Shown here: piece after piece, positions 9,186 to 18,346 of the stretch
Numbering within the stretch: position 1 is the first letter of the stretch
Layout: every line of letters begins with the position of its first letter
NCBI RefSeq assembly: GCF_007860175.1
Contig: NZ_SJPX01000006.1
Coordinates: 560,074 to 624,073, forward strand
Direction of reading: 5' to 3'
Length of the DNA stretch: 64,000 bases
Origin: Rubripirellula reticaptiva
GTDB taxonomy: Bacteria; Planctomycetota; Planctomycetia; Pirellulales; Pirellulaceae
The notes under the pieces: generated by a model
The model's database searches: none
What the model was told of the DNA's origin: nothing
Seen by the model: only the letters and a program-made list of their open reading frames with translations
Position numbers and translations under genes: made by a program

Positions 9186-9203
9186 AGTTAGCCGGCGCTA
9201 ACT
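9186..9203. promoter_or_regulatory. Second AGTTAGC-N4-GCTAACT dyad
   Basis: An 18-base inverted repeat with arms AGTTAGC and GCTAACT around CGGC, ending 31 bases before the DUF1559 start codon at 9235. It shares its arms with the palindrome at 9118-9139; centre-to-centre distance is 66 bases. Position and repetition suggest a regulator-binding pair acting on the DUF1559 gene or on mntR. Confidence 0.45.
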
Positions 9204-9234
9204 ATCGCGCCCACCAAATGTCGGAGTATAAAAT

Positions 9235-10329
9235 ATGCTGGCCTGTAAGTCTCGGCGAATTCGCCGCCAGAACGCTTTTACATTGGTCGAATTGTTAGTC
9301 GTGATTGCAATCATTAGCATCTTGGTGGGGTTGCTTCTGCCAGCAGTACAGGCAGTCCGCGAATCCGCCCGGCGAATGTCGTGTAGCAACAACATGAAGC
9401 AGATTGGGTTAGCTGCCCAAAACTACCACGCGTCATTCAACCGTCTCCCGTCCGGCTATGTTTCCTTTGCTACCAACAACGGAACTGCTCCGCCACAGGC
9501 TAGAATCGACGCGGTCACATGGGACGCCGGCCCTGGCTGGGGATGGGCGGCTGGACTATTGCCGTTCGTTGAAGCGACTTCGGTGTTCGAGCGCATGCGG
9601 ATGGATCAACCGATTTGGTCATCGAGCAACGAAAGTGCCGTAACCGCGACGGTCTCTACCTACTTGTGCCCTAGTGCCACCGGCGGCGACGAACCGTTCT
9701 TGATCAAGACGGAGAGCGGTGCCCCGTTGATGATTGACGGGCGACCGGTACGCGTCGGACGCAGTCACTACGTTGCCAGCCACGGCCAGGAAAGCTGCTG
9801 GGGCGAATGTGGAGCGGCCGCAACAGGTGAAGTCTTCACAAACATTTACACTTCAACGACCAAGATCGTTGCGATTGAGGGCGACGCCGGCCGAGTTGCG
9901 GATGGACCATTTTTCCGGAACTCACGCACGCGTTTTCGTGACGTGCTGGACGGGCTAACCAATACGATCTTCTTCGGCGAACACAGTTCGGCTTTAAGCG
10001 ACAAAACCTGGGTTGGCGTAGTGCCTAGCGCTGTTGTCCAACCTCGTTTTTCATCACCCGAAAACGGTGCCGACGCCGCCGCGACATTAACACTTGTTCA
10101 CGCTGGCCCATCCGGCGGAGAACTTGACATAACCGGATTTCCAATCATTCACCCAGTCAATTTCCCAACCTATCACGTCGGACAAATGTTTTCCGAGCAT
10201 CTCGGGGGCGGGATGATTTGCATGGGGGATGGATCCGTTCGTTTCGTCAGCAATTTCGTTGATCTCTACCTCTGGGCTGAACTGTCCAGCATGGACGAAG
10301 GCGAGACGGTCGACTGGGAGCAACTATGA
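9235..10329 (+). CDS. DUF1559 pseudopilin-like protein
   Basis: A 364-residue protein with a type IV prepilin-like leader: basic residues, then [20 protein letters not shown] and [21 protein letters not shown]. The C-terminal DUF1559 domain ends with the H-X-G region (FSEHLGGGMICMGDGSVRFVS). These proteins are very abundant in planctomycetes; they should be inserted by a type II/IV pilus-type secretion machine and processed before the Phe of AFTLVEL. Function is unknown. It overlaps the next gene by four bases (ATGA). Confidence 0.93.
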   Translation: MLACKSRRIRRQNAFTLVELLVVIAIISILVGLLLPAVQAVRESARRMSCSNNMKQIGLAAQNYHASFNRLPSGYVSFATNNGTAPPQARIDAVTWDAGPGWGWAAGLLPFVEATSVFERMRMDQPIWSSSNESAVTATVSTYLCPSATGGDEPFLIKTESGAPLMIDGRPVRVGRSHYVASHGQESCWGECGAAATGEVFTNIYTSTTKIVAIEGDAGRVADGPFFRNSRTRFRDVLDGLTNTIFFGEHSSALSDKTWVGVVPSAVVQPRFSSPENGADAAATLTLVHAGPSGGELDITGFPIIHPVNFPTYHVGQMFSEHLGGGMICMGDGSVRFVSNFVDLYLWAELSSMDEGETVDWEQL

Positions 10330-10682
10330 TCCGCGGCGAAACCCCAAAATCCAAATCACGCCGAATGTTTTCGATCGGCGTGGCGTCTGCTTCATTCGCA
10401 GCAGCGTTGCTTTTTTTGTATCTTTGGTTGACACCAAAAGCCAAACTTGACGAGCATGGCTACGACCTAACAATTGCACTTTATCGAACTTGCAATCAGA
10501 AAGATGCCAACTCGTTAGATGCGATCGAACGAGTGCTCGCTGAAGCTGGTTCCGAAAGCAATCTTTCCAAACACTCTCGGGCAGTAGTCACGAGAGTAAT
10601 GGGGCTCGCCAAGTCAGGATACTGGCGTGAAGCAACCATTGAGTGCCGTGCGGCGTTAGACAACCAAGTTCAGCGGCATTGA
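10326..10682 (+). CDS. Small membrane-anchored hypothetical protein
   Basis: A 118-residue protein starting inside the stop of the DUF1559 gene, so the two are probably translationally coupled. Residues about 15-33 form one hydrophobic segment (FSIGVASASFAAALLFLYLW) after basic residues, a signal anchor with the C-terminal helical part outside. I do not recognise the family. Planctomycete DUF1559 genes are often followed by a short exported protein, and this fits that pattern. Confidence 0.65.
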   Translation: MIRGETPKSKSRRMFSIGVASASFAAALLFLYLWLTPKAKLDEHGYDLTIALYRTCNQKDANSLDAIERVLAEAGSESNLSKHSRAVVTRVMGLAKSGYWREATIECRAALDNQVQRH

Positions 10683-10845
10683 ATCATCCGTCTGCAGGTT
10701 GGTGATATGCATCTTGCTTAAGCAGGTTGGTCATGTCGCACATGCGACGGATCGCAGAATTCAAAAGCACTCTTATTCTCTCGCCACATGCTCGATTCGG
10801 AGTAGGCCTCTAGCGGGTTCCACCTAAGCCTGAATTGGAACGAAA

Positions 10846-12189
10846 TCAGGCAAAACGGTCAAACGCAGTTCCGCTGAGTGCCCGACCGCTCTGAGTAGAG
10901 TAGCCAGTCAGCGAGTTGAGATGTTCAAGTGCGTCGATTGTGATGGCATAGGCAGCTTTGGGACTTGCCTTCCGGCTCGAGTAGGCTCCTCCCGAAGCAA
11001 TCTCGAACAAGCCGCCGAGTGCCTTCTGGATCATGACAACGGACTGCTCATCGAAAGCACTATCAAGTGGACGCGTTGGCACGTTCCCCAGCTTGGCGGA
11101 CCCGCTGGTGCTTACAGCGAAGGTATCGAACTTGCCACTGAAATCTTTTGCGAATTCGACGGATAGCCGCAAACCGTTTTGGTTGAATTCGTATCGACCG
11201 TTCTTTTCGAGGACTGATTCTCCGTTGACGTTCACCGATCGACTGCTGCTGACCGATTGCAAAAGGTTGCCGTCGATCGTCACCGTGGGACCTTGACCAT
11301 CGCCGCTCGATGTCCGCAAGCTGTCTTGTCCTGATTGAAGCGTGTTCGGATCCATCCCTTCGTCAAAGGTTGCGGAACCTTCTACTTCCTCACTCGCGTT
11401 TGCCGTAGGCGACTGAGGTGCTTCGGTAGCCAGCGAATCGTGACCTCCCGATTCCACTTGCGATTTTTCCGGTTGCAAGCTGCTGATACCAACATCTGTG
11501 GTTTGCAATCCGTTCAGATCACTGGTTTGGTTCTCTTCATTCGCTTTAGAGAAGCTCGAATGTTCTGCATCCGCCTCAAGCGACGACGTGCTATCCGATG
11601 TCAACTTCAGGTGGCCGCTGAACGCCGCCGCCCGCACACCAACATTCTCTGAATTGATGCGTTCAGCTATGCCCGCGAGTGAGGTTCCAGGGCGAATCAT
11701 GATGCTGCGAATCTGATCGCCCGTATCAATTTTCAGCGACCCACCGCTTCGTAATCGTTCTGCATCGGCAACGAACGACTGCGCACGAGCGTTCTCTTGG
11801 GACACATCGCCGGCAAACATCGCTTGCGCATTTGCCGGCAGAGACAATACCTCGACAGCCACGATTTGACTGAGATTAAGACCTTCAAAAACGGGATCAT
11901 TGGCATCACCAATGGACCGCGGCTTCCCGAGCAATTCACCGATTTCGTCGAGCGAACGATCGATCAAAGATTGGTGATCACGAAACGACGGATCGGTTTG
12001 ATTCGCTTGACCAAGTTGGTAGTGGATGTTCTCTACCAACGCATTGATCCGAGAGAGACCTTGGCTCGATCTCGAAAACCGTGTGGCCGCCGACGATTCA
12101 ATGGCAGCCGGGGTGCGACCGCTCTGCTGCAGGTTCTCGACCGGCAGAGGTCGACCAGAAAAACTCGAGATGCTTGTGGAGATTGTCAT
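10846..12189 (-). CDS. Flagellin-like orphan protein
   Basis: A protein of 447 residues if started at the ATG at 12189; a GTG at 12204 is also possible. Residues about 40-100 are helical (INALVENIHYQLGQANQTDP, IDRSLDEIGELL). Residues about 160-205 (IRPGTSLAGIAERINSENVG, then LKLTSDSTSS) resemble the flagellin hook-IN motif. A Ser/Gln/Glu-rich low-complexity stretch covers about 215-310, and a conserved-looking domain closes the protein. No signal peptide is present, as expected for flagellar axial proteins. No other flagellar gene is near. A flagellin-related or hook-associated role is a guess; it could be another secreted filament protein. Confidence 0.45.
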   Translation of the reverse strand: MTISTSISSFSGRPLPVENLQQSGRTPAAIESSAATRFSRSSQGLSRINALVENIHYQLGQANQTDPSFRDHQSLIDRSLDEIGELLGKPRSIGDANDPVFEGLNLSQIVAVEVLSLPANAQAMFAGDVSQENARAQSFVADAERLRSGGSLKIDTGDQIRSIMIRPGTSLAGIAERINSENVGVRAAAFSGHLKLTSDSTSSLEADAEHSSFSKANEENQTSDLNGLQTTDVGISSLQPEKSQVESGGHDSLATEAPQSPTANASEEVEGSATFDEGMDPNTLQSGQDSLRTSSGDGQGPTVTIDGNLLQSVSSSRSVNVNGESVLEKNGRYEFNQNGLRLSVEFAKDFSGKFDTFAVSTSGSAKLGNVPTRPLDSAFDEQSVVMIQKALGGLFEIASGGAYSSRKASPKAAYAITIDALEHLNSLTGYSTQSGRALSGTAFDRFA

Positions 12190-12209
12190 CGGATGGGGAC
12201 TCACCTTGA

Positions 12210-12223
12210 TGCAGTAAACTGCA
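12210..12223. promoter_or_regulatory. 14-base palindrome before the flagellin-like gene
   Basis: TGCAGTAAACTGCA is an inverted repeat with an AA centre, placed just upstream of the GTG/ATG starts of the flagellin-like gene. It could be an operator or a small stem near the ribosome-binding site. The remaining gap to 12447 shows AT-rich sequence near 12310-12330 but no promoter I can defend. Confidence 0.25.
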
Positions 12224-12447
12224 CGTGCGATTTTCGGGCCCCCCCGACTCCAACGACCGATTTAGTTCGACCGTAAGAGAAACCTAGGTCAAGCTCGACG
12301 CCCATGTGAGAAAAATACCTATATTTTTGCAAATCGATTTGGCCACTCCTCGAGGCTGTACGGAAGCCCCCGAAGATCATGGTGTCTGGCACCGAAAGCG
12401 AGTGGGCAGCACAAACGGCGGTCTCTCCAAACGAGTCGCGTCGATGA

Positions 12448-13884
12448 CTATGGAAGTGCGCGTACGCAGTAAAGATGTTGCCCCGTTCGGACCAGCAAAC
12501 TGTTGCCAGCTACCGCGACGGCGTAGGCGGTTGGATCGTCGTACGAGAACATCGTGTGCAAAGACGATTCAGGCATGTTGGCAAACACTTTCTCGGGGCC
12601 GGTCTTAGGCTTGGCCTGATCTGTTGGCACCATGTTGGCCTTGCGAGCCTTGGCGGCGGCTTCTTTCGCATCGATCATCTGACCACGATCCCAAAGTTGG
12701 TTGCGAGCGACTTGGTCGTACTCATCACCGGGCCGCAGCACGATTGTGAAACCGTTCTTTGCGACAAAATAGATGAGTTGTTCGCCGGTCGAATTTGTCA
12801 CGCCAACGGCAGATGCCCAGCAGGGATTGCCGATACGCTTGGCAAACAGTTGCTTGCCGGTTTCGGCGCTGACACAGTACAGCACGCCGATCTTGTTGAC
12901 GTAGTAGACGTATCCAGCGAACACCAACGGCGATGAATAGCACGAGTTCGCACGCTCGGCCCCCCAGCGCATCGTATAGCCGGGTTTTCCATCGTCCACG
13001 GTCAGCTCGATGCAGCAGTTCGACGCGGCGACCATATCTTCATCCGATTCGCCGCCGTACATTGTGGTCGATCCCACGTAGACCCGATCGCCCACGACCG
13101 TTGCCGACGGGATGTGATTTCCTTTGATGCCTTCGACTTGCCACAATCGTTCGCCGCTCTTTGCGTCATAAGCATCGACGGTGTCGGAGGAACTGACAAT
13201 GACAAGGCTGCGACCTTGATGCTCGGTCACAATTGGCGACGACCAAGATGGCACTCGCTCGCCTCGATCAGTCTTCCAGCCGATCGTACCGTCGGTTTTG
13301 TCGATAGCGACGACGTAGGACGGCCCATGATGATCGATCACAACAAACACATGATCACTGTCTTGTGCTAGTGAACTTGCGACGCCGCGTTCGTTGTCAA
13401 ACTCGCCATACCTTTTGGTCAGTGCGGTCGACCAACGGGTGCTGCCATCATGCTTCATCGCAGTCACATCACCACTGGCAAAGAACGAGTACACGCCGCT
13501 TTCGTCGACCACGCATGTTGGTGCCGCCCGACTGTTGCGAAAGTAATTCTCGACTTTGCTGGTCACGTTGACCGCTTGCGACCAACGTTTTTCTCCCGTC
13601 GTCAGATCATACGAATGGACTTCACAGTCCTCTTGAAAAGGGCCGTCACTTGATGTCACGTAGACCGCGTCGTCCCAAATCACAGGTGCCGACTGGCCGT
13701 AACCTGGGATATCCGAACGCCAGGCAATATTCTTGTCAGGTGTCCACTCGGTAGGCAGGTCAGCAGTCTCAGAAATCCCGCTGCCGTCACCACGAAACGC
13801 TTGCCAATGATCATTGGCAACTGTGCGGCCGAGCGAGGTTATCGCCGCAAATGCCAGGGCGATCGCGAAGCTGGTGCGTTGCAT
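12448..13884 (-). CDS. PQQ-type beta-propeller, secreted
   Basis: A 478-residue protein with a signal peptide (residues 1-23, ending TVANDHW). The mature part starts WQAFRGDGSGIS, a common start in planctomycete outer-membrane-assembly-BamB-like propellers. It repeats blades of the form VHSYDLTTGEKRWSQAV, VVAIDKTDGTIGWK, VDAYDAKSGERLWQVEG and LYCVSAETGKQLFAKR. It probably binds protein partners or a quinone cofactor in the periplasm; the residues needed for PQQ dehydrogenase catalysis cannot be assigned. The insertion DAKEAAAKARKANM near residue 400 is charged and helical. It lies downstream of the nap genes on the same strand but with 73 bases between. Confidence 0.85.
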   Translation of the reverse strand: MQRTSFAIALAFAAITSLGRTVANDHWQAFRGDGSGISETADLPTEWTPDKNIAWRSDIPGYGQSAPVIWDDAVYVTSSDGPFQEDCEVHSYDLTTGEKRWSQAVNVTSKVENYFRNSRAAPTCVVDESGVYSFFASGDVTAMKHDGSTRWSTALTKRYGEFDNERGVASSLAQDSDHVFVVIDHHGPSYVVAIDKTDGTIGWKTDRGERVPSWSSPIVTEHQGRSLVIVSSSDTVDAYDAKSGERLWQVEGIKGNHIPSATVVGDRVYVGSTTMYGGESDEDMVAASNCCIELTVDDGKPGYTMRWGAERANSCYSSPLVFAGYVYYVNKIGVLYCVSAETGKQLFAKRIGNPCWASAVGVTNSTGEQLIYFVAKNGFTIVLRPGDEYDQVARNQLWDRGQMIDAKEAAAKARKANMVPTDQAKPKTGPEKVFANMPESSLHTMFSYDDPTAYAVAVAGNSLLVRTGQHLYCVRALP

Positions 13885-13957
13885 GCGGAGCCTTCGATAT
13901 TAGGGATCAAGTCGTGGGATCAATGGGGCGATGCGTTTCGGAATCAGTGGTGTCACA

Positions 13958-14245
13958 TCAACTGGGCAAACGATTGCGAATGATCTTGGTCGTGGGCGTT
14001 GCCGGCATGATCGTGTCACACCATGTTTCGCCTTCGAACAGGTATCGGACCTGAATTGCATCGGCCGTCCCGTCACTGAAGGCCGCCCGTGCTTGCCCAA
14101 TCGTGACCGTCGTGTCACGTCCACTTGCTTTCAGCTGAACATGCTCGATGACTGCACCATCTCGCAGGTCATCAAACAACTGCAGCACTTGGTCGCTTCC
14201 CCACTCGGCTTGCAACAGTTCCGGAATCGGCTGGTCACTATTCAT
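13958..14245 (-). CDS. Conserved-looking small protein at end of nap operon
   Basis: A 95-residue soluble protein starting MNSDQPIPELLQAEW. It has a helical first half and a strand-rich second half (VTIGQARAAFSDGTADAIQV). The ATG at 14245 is preferred over an in-frame TTG at 14269. It follows the NapF-like gene by 40 bases on the same strand, so it is probably the last gene of the nap transcript. I do not recognise the family; a maturation or accessory role is only suggested by position. Confidence 0.6.
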   Translation of the reverse strand: MNSDQPIPELLQAEWGSDQVLQLFDDLRDGAVIEHVQLKASGRDTTVTIGQARAAFSDGTADAIQVRYLFEGETWCDTIMPATPTTKIIRNRLPS

Positions 14246-14285
14246 TAGGAATGCACTTCGTGAGGTCAATCAAACTTCATTCTGC

Positions 14286-14984
14286 TTAAACGCTGGGCCG
14301 AGAAAACGTCGGCATCAGCAAAATTGCGTTCTCGGGTGCCGGGCAGACGTAACGGCAAACACCGCATCCCGTACACGTGTCTTCATTAACCGTCGGTTTT
14401 CCTTCGGTGACATTGATCGCGTCCGCCACCGGACAGCGCTCACTGCATGCGGTGCAAGTCGTTCCGTGGTGAGCCAAACAGAGATGCTGGGTCACCATAG
14501 CAGTGCCCATGACTTTAGGAATCGAGTCGACTAGAACGCCGGGCTTACACGCCGTGATGCAGGGAAAGTCCTCGCACATCATGCATGCCGACGTGTCGGC
14601 TTCGATAATAGGCGTGCCGGCGATTGGCCTAAGTCGATCGCTAGCGTTGCGGATCGCATCGTAAGGGCACGCCGAAACACAATCGCCACATCGAGTGCAG
14701 CCGGCCAAAAACTGTGGCTCGGCGATCGCACCGGGAGGCCGAAAGACGGGGACAGATGGCGACGCTGGTTTACCGGCAAGGTTCGTCGGCGCCACTGCTT
14801 CGATCGATATCCCACCGATACTTTTGGTTGCTGCCATACCCGATGACGTCGCGGAATCTTGCGAATCGGCTTTGGGATATCGCGCGATCAACGGCCCAAG
14901 TTTCGGCACACTGATCAGCTTCCACAATCTGCCCTTCAGCAAATCTCGGCGATTGATCTTCGGTCGTTCGTTCTTGTCAGGCAA
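14286..14984 (-). CDS. napF: NapF-like 4Fe-4S ferredoxin
   Basis: A 232-residue protein with four Cys clusters for [4Fe-4S] centres: CTRCGDCVSACP, CMMCEDFPC with CKPG, CLAHHGTTCTACSERCP and CTGCGVCRYVCP. The N-terminal INRRDLLKGRLWK and the CLAHH-type third cluster point to NapF, the cytoplasmic iron-sulfur protein that helps NapA maturation, although at 232 residues it is longer than the usual 160-170. An alternative is a NapG-like electron carrier, but no twin-arginine signal is evident. The first start codon in the frame is TTG at 14984, 35 bases after the NapB-like stop. Confidence 0.75.
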   Translation of the reverse strand: MPDKNERPKINRRDLLKGRLWKLISVPKLGPLIARYPKADSQDSATSSGMAATKSIGGISIEAVAPTNLAGKPASPSVPVFRPPGAIAEPQFLAGCTRCGDCVSACPYDAIRNASDRLRPIAGTPIIEADTSACMMCEDFPCITACKPGVLVDSIPKVMGTAMVTQHLCLAHHGTTCTACSERCPVADAINVTEGKPTVNEDTCTGCGVCRYVCPAPENAILLMPTFSRPSV

Positions 14985-15019
14985 AAGGTGCGAGCTCGTT
15001 TCACTAAATCGATAAAAAG

Positions 15020-15817
15020 CTATCTTCCAACAATCTCGAGCGGTGGCAACATTGGGATCAAGTCTGCAGGTGTCGCTTGATCAAGCTTGGCTGATGGCGC
15101 ATGGCACTGGGTACAGTTGGTTCGCCACGGGTGCGTCGACTCCATCCCAGCCCAACCGTTCGGGCCGCCGTGACAGGCCTCGCATTTCTCACGCATCCAC
15201 TGCGAGTGGGGAATCGTCGGCGGCGCACCGGGAAACGCCCGTTTACCCGACGTGGGCGCCGGCAAGCCGACGAACGTCGAATCAACGCTCAAATCGGCGT
15301 CTTGAAATGGCACCGGCGGTGGCGGGGCATGACACTGGGTACAGTTTGCCAAGAACGTGTGCGACATCACACTCGCTTTCAATTCGCCCATCCTCATCCC
15401 GTTGGAATGGCAGGCATAGCATGCCGCGTCGGTCGTGTTTTGAACGGCGTGAGGAATGATTGGTGGCGCGCCGTTGAAGGCGCGGCGTGAAGCACGCATT
15501 TCGCTGGAAGATGCCTTGTCGGTCGCACTGAGTTTGATTTCGGCAAACAGATTGTACGGCGACGTTGGCAATTCCTTGGCGGCTGCTTGAAACGCGTCGG
15601 TCGGTCCCATCGCCGTACCCGCGATTTCTGCATATCGCAGTGCCGGTATCACCTTAACGGCTGCCGACAACGAAGTGGGGTGCTCGCCGAGACGGCCAAT
15701 CCCTTCGCCGATCCCCGTGGCCTTTGGCACACCATCGGCCAGGCCGACAAAGTATCCGATCACGGCAATGCCGATCACTCCAGCGAAAAACAAGGTGGAA
15801 AGTCGGCTCCACGTCAT
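15020..15817 (-). CDS. napB: Tetraheme NapB-like cytochrome (tandem duplication)
   Basis: A 265-residue membrane-anchored or secreted cytochrome. Residues 6-28 are hydrophobic. Four CxxCH motifs lie at 133, 159, 212 and 235. Two units repeat the NapB pattern: RRAFNGAPPIIPH followed by two hemes (111-163), and KRAFPGAPPTIPH followed by two hemes (192-239). Ordinary NapB is a diheme protein with one such unit, so this looks like a duplicated NapB. The ATG at 15817 overlaps the napA stop (ATGA), which fixes the start and implies coupling. It should pass electrons to NapA in the periplasm. Confidence 0.85.
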   Translation of the reverse strand: MTWSRLSTLFFAGVIGIAVIGYFVGLADGVPKATGIGEGIGRLGEHPTSLSAAVKVIPALRYAEIAGTAMGPTDAFQAAAKELPTSPYNLFAEIKLSATDKASSSEMRASRRAFNGAPPIIPHAVQNTTDAACYACHSNGMRMGELKASVMSHTFLANCTQCHAPPPPVPFQDADLSVDSTFVGLPAPTSGKRAFPGAPPTIPHSQWMREKCEACHGGPNGWAGMESTHPWRTNCTQCHAPSAKLDQATPADLIPMLPPLEIVGR

Positions 15818-18231
15818 GACTTCACCTCGCTGAGTTTGCGGATTCGGACAGCGCATTTTTTGTAGTCAGGCTGCTTCGAGAACGGATCGCAAGCGTCAAG
15901 AGTCACGTTATTGATCAGCTTGGTTTCATCGAAAAACGGAACGAAGACCGTGCCACGCGGTGGACGACCACGACCGTCGATCCAAACCGGCAACTCCGTC
16001 GTGCCACGCCGCGATTCAACAACCACGGTTTCGCCTTGCCGAATGTTCGCGGCATTCGCGTCTTCCAGATGCATTTCGACATACGCCGTCGGCATCGCCC
16101 GGTTCAGCGGCGCAACTCGGCGAGTCATCGTGCCGGTGTGCCAGTGCTCCAACACACGGCCAGTGCAAAGCCAGAATGGGTATTCCGAATCGGGCATTTC
16201 CGGTGGCGGTGTGTACTCGTGAAACCAAATCTGCGCGCGTCCGTCGTTGGACGACGAATGGTAAAAGTCAAATTCCTGGCCCTCGGCGACAAACGGATCG
16301 TCAAAACCCGAGAATCGAAACCTAGTTTCGCGCCATGAACCGTCTTCCTGTTCGACAACCGGCCATCGCAACCCGCGTGCCTTCACGTACTCTTCGTAAG
16401 GAGCCAAATTCTTGTGCTTCATCGTCGTGAAGCCGCGATACTCTTCGAACAAGTGCTTGTCGACGTTCGTGTCGTAGTAGTGTTCGAATTCCCAAACTGG
16501 AATTTCTTTACCTTCGTCATCTTTGACCGCAAAGATAAACTCGCCGTCCTTGTCCTTCATTCCTTCATGACCAAGTTCGAACAACTTGTGAGCGATCGCG
16601 ATCGTCATCCAGCAATCGTCACGAGCTTCGCCCGGCGGATCAACCATCTTGAACCACTGCTGAGTCCTGCGTTCGCTGTTTCCGAACATTCCGTTCTTTT
16701 CGACCCACATTGCAGCAGGCAAAATCAAGTCGGCCAGTCGAGTCGTCGCGGTCGGGTAAACGTCCGACACAATCAAGAACTTGTTTTCCAATCCTTCTTT
16801 GTCATTGAACAATGCGTTCAAGTTTGGCAGCGTCTGGCCCGGATTAGTGACCTGGACGAGCATGACGTCGATGTCGCCACCGTCCTCGGTCGGCTTGGTG
16901 AACTGTTCGAACATTTTCACCGTGTGATAACCAGGAACTTCGTTGATGCTGCCCGGTTTCAGATTCCACAGCTCTTCACATTGCGATCGATGCTCGGGTT
17001 TGGCAACGACGCGTCCGCCCGGAAGCGCGTGTGCCAACGTGCCGACTTCACGAACGGTACCGCATGCCGATGGCTGGCCCGTCAAGCTGGTCGGTGCATC
17101 GCCGGGGCGACCAAAGTGACCGCTTAACAGGTGCACGCCGTGAACCAGCGAATTGATGGCCGTTCCCATCGTGTGCTGGTTCATCCCCATGCACCACAAA
17201 CTCGTGATTCGGATGTCCCGATTCGCGAACAGGTCCGCCAACATACGAATCTTGTCAGCCGGAACACCCGAAAGTTCTTCGACATGTTCCGGCGTGTACT
17301 TCGCGATCCGCTTGCGGAACTCGTCCTCACTGATCGCCTCGCCCTGCAACGTCGGCGTGTCGGCCTCGGGACCGCGAAAGTTACAGTGCTTTTCCACAAA
17401 AGACTTGTCGTAGTTCTCATTCGCAATCAGCAAATGCATGATCCCCAACGAGATCGCCACGTCACCGTGCGGCTTCATTTCTAGGTATTCAGTTGCCGCG
17501 TCGGTCGTTCGCGTCCGCCGCGTGCCGATGTCGATCAGCGTGACCTTCTCGCCACGCGACCGTCGGTCGGTAACACGCGAGAATAGAATCGGGTGCATTT
17601 CGGCCGGGTTGTTTCCCCACGTTATCAGCACGTCACACTCGTCGAGGTCTTGATAACAACCCGCCGGTTCATCAACACCATAAGTCGCCAAGAACCCAGT
17701 CACGGCCGAAGCCATGCACAACCGCGCGTTAGGATCGATATGGTTGTTTCCAAGACCGCCTTTCATGAATTTCTGCGCCGCGTAGCCTTCGGGAATCGTC
17801 CATTGGCCTGAACCGTAGAACGCAAACCGCTCGGGCGCTTTCATGATTCGCTCGGCAATCGTCGTGATCGCTTCGTCCCAAGAAATCTCTCTCAGCTCGC
17901 CGTCTTTCCGCAGCAACGGTTTAGTCAACCGATCTTTGCCGTAAAGAATTCCGCCGACGTGATAGCCCTTCACGCACAGCAGTCCCTTGTTGACGTCTGC
18001 CGCCTTGTCTCCAGCGATCGCAACAACACGGCCAGATTCGACACCGACTTGAACATGACATCCGGTGCCACAGAAACGACACGGCGCCTTGTTCCAGGTG
18101 ACGTCATCGCCGTCCGGCAATCCGCCATCGGCTGCCAACACGGGCAACGACAACCGCGTGTCACTTGCCACCATCGATCCCGCGGCAGCCATAGCAGCAG
18201 ACTTTAAGAATCTTCGGCGTTTCGTATCCAT
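15814..18231 (-). CDS. napA: Periplasmic nitrate reductase catalytic subunit
   Basis: An 805-residue molybdopterin oxidoreductase. The twin-arginine signal is DTKRRRFLKSAAMAAAG (residues 2-18). Cys51, 54, 58 and 86 (CRFCGTGC, LCVKGYH) bind [4Fe-4S]; Lys88 lies between cluster and cofactor. Cys172 in NARLCMASAV is the expected Mo ligand, which fits NapA rather than Asp-ligated Nar. VTNPGQTLPN, CTGRVLEHWHTGTMTRRV and ANIRQGETVVVESRRG are cofactor-binding segments of the family. The frame is open upstream to 18405, but that adds a Lys/Ser repeat read from napD sequence; the ATG at 18231 places the signal correctly. It is followed by napB with a four-base overlap and preceded by napD. Confidence 0.95.
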   Translation of the reverse strand: MDTKRRRFLKSAAMAAAGSMVASDTRLSLPVLAADGGLPDGDDVTWNKAPCRFCGTGCHVQVGVESGRVVAIAGDKAADVNKGLLCVKGYHVGGILYGKDRLTKPLLRKDGELREISWDEAITTIAERIMKAPERFAFYGSGQWTIPEGYAAQKFMKGGLGNNHIDPNARLCMASAVTGFLATYGVDEPAGCYQDLDECDVLITWGNNPAEMHPILFSRVTDRRSRGEKVTLIDIGTRRTRTTDAATEYLEMKPHGDVAISLGIMHLLIANENYDKSFVEKHCNFRGPEADTPTLQGEAISEDEFRKRIAKYTPEHVEELSGVPADKIRMLADLFANRDIRITSLWCMGMNQHTMGTAINSLVHGVHLLSGHFGRPGDAPTSLTGQPSACGTVREVGTLAHALPGGRVVAKPEHRSQCEELWNLKPGSINEVPGYHTVKMFEQFTKPTEDGGDIDVMLVQVTNPGQTLPNLNALFNDKEGLENKFLIVSDVYPTATTRLADLILPAAMWVEKNGMFGNSERRTQQWFKMVDPPGEARDDCWMTIAIAHKLFELGHEGMKDKDGEFIFAVKDDEGKEIPVWEFEHYYDTNVDKHLFEEYRGFTTMKHKNLAPYEEYVKARGLRWPVVEQEDGSWRETRFRFSGFDDPFVAEGQEFDFYHSSSNDGRAQIWFHEYTPPPEMPDSEYPFWLCTGRVLEHWHTGTMTRRVAPLNRAMPTAYVEMHLEDANAANIRQGETVVVESRRGTTELPVWIDGRGRPPRGTVFVPFFDETKLINNVTLDACDPFSKQPDYKKCAVRIRKLSEVKS

Positions 18232-18346
18232 TGTCGATCCCAGTTCGGTTGTAGCTGTTCGGTTATCGCTGTTCGTAATTAGCTGTTTGATTTTGTAGAC
18301 AGAGCGATTGAGTTGTTCGCGCGTCAACACGCCACGTCGACGGACA

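Noticed and set aside
12376-12400. GGTGTCTGGCACC as a repeat element
   Set aside because: A single short imperfect dyad with no second copy noticed; not enough to call a repeat or site.
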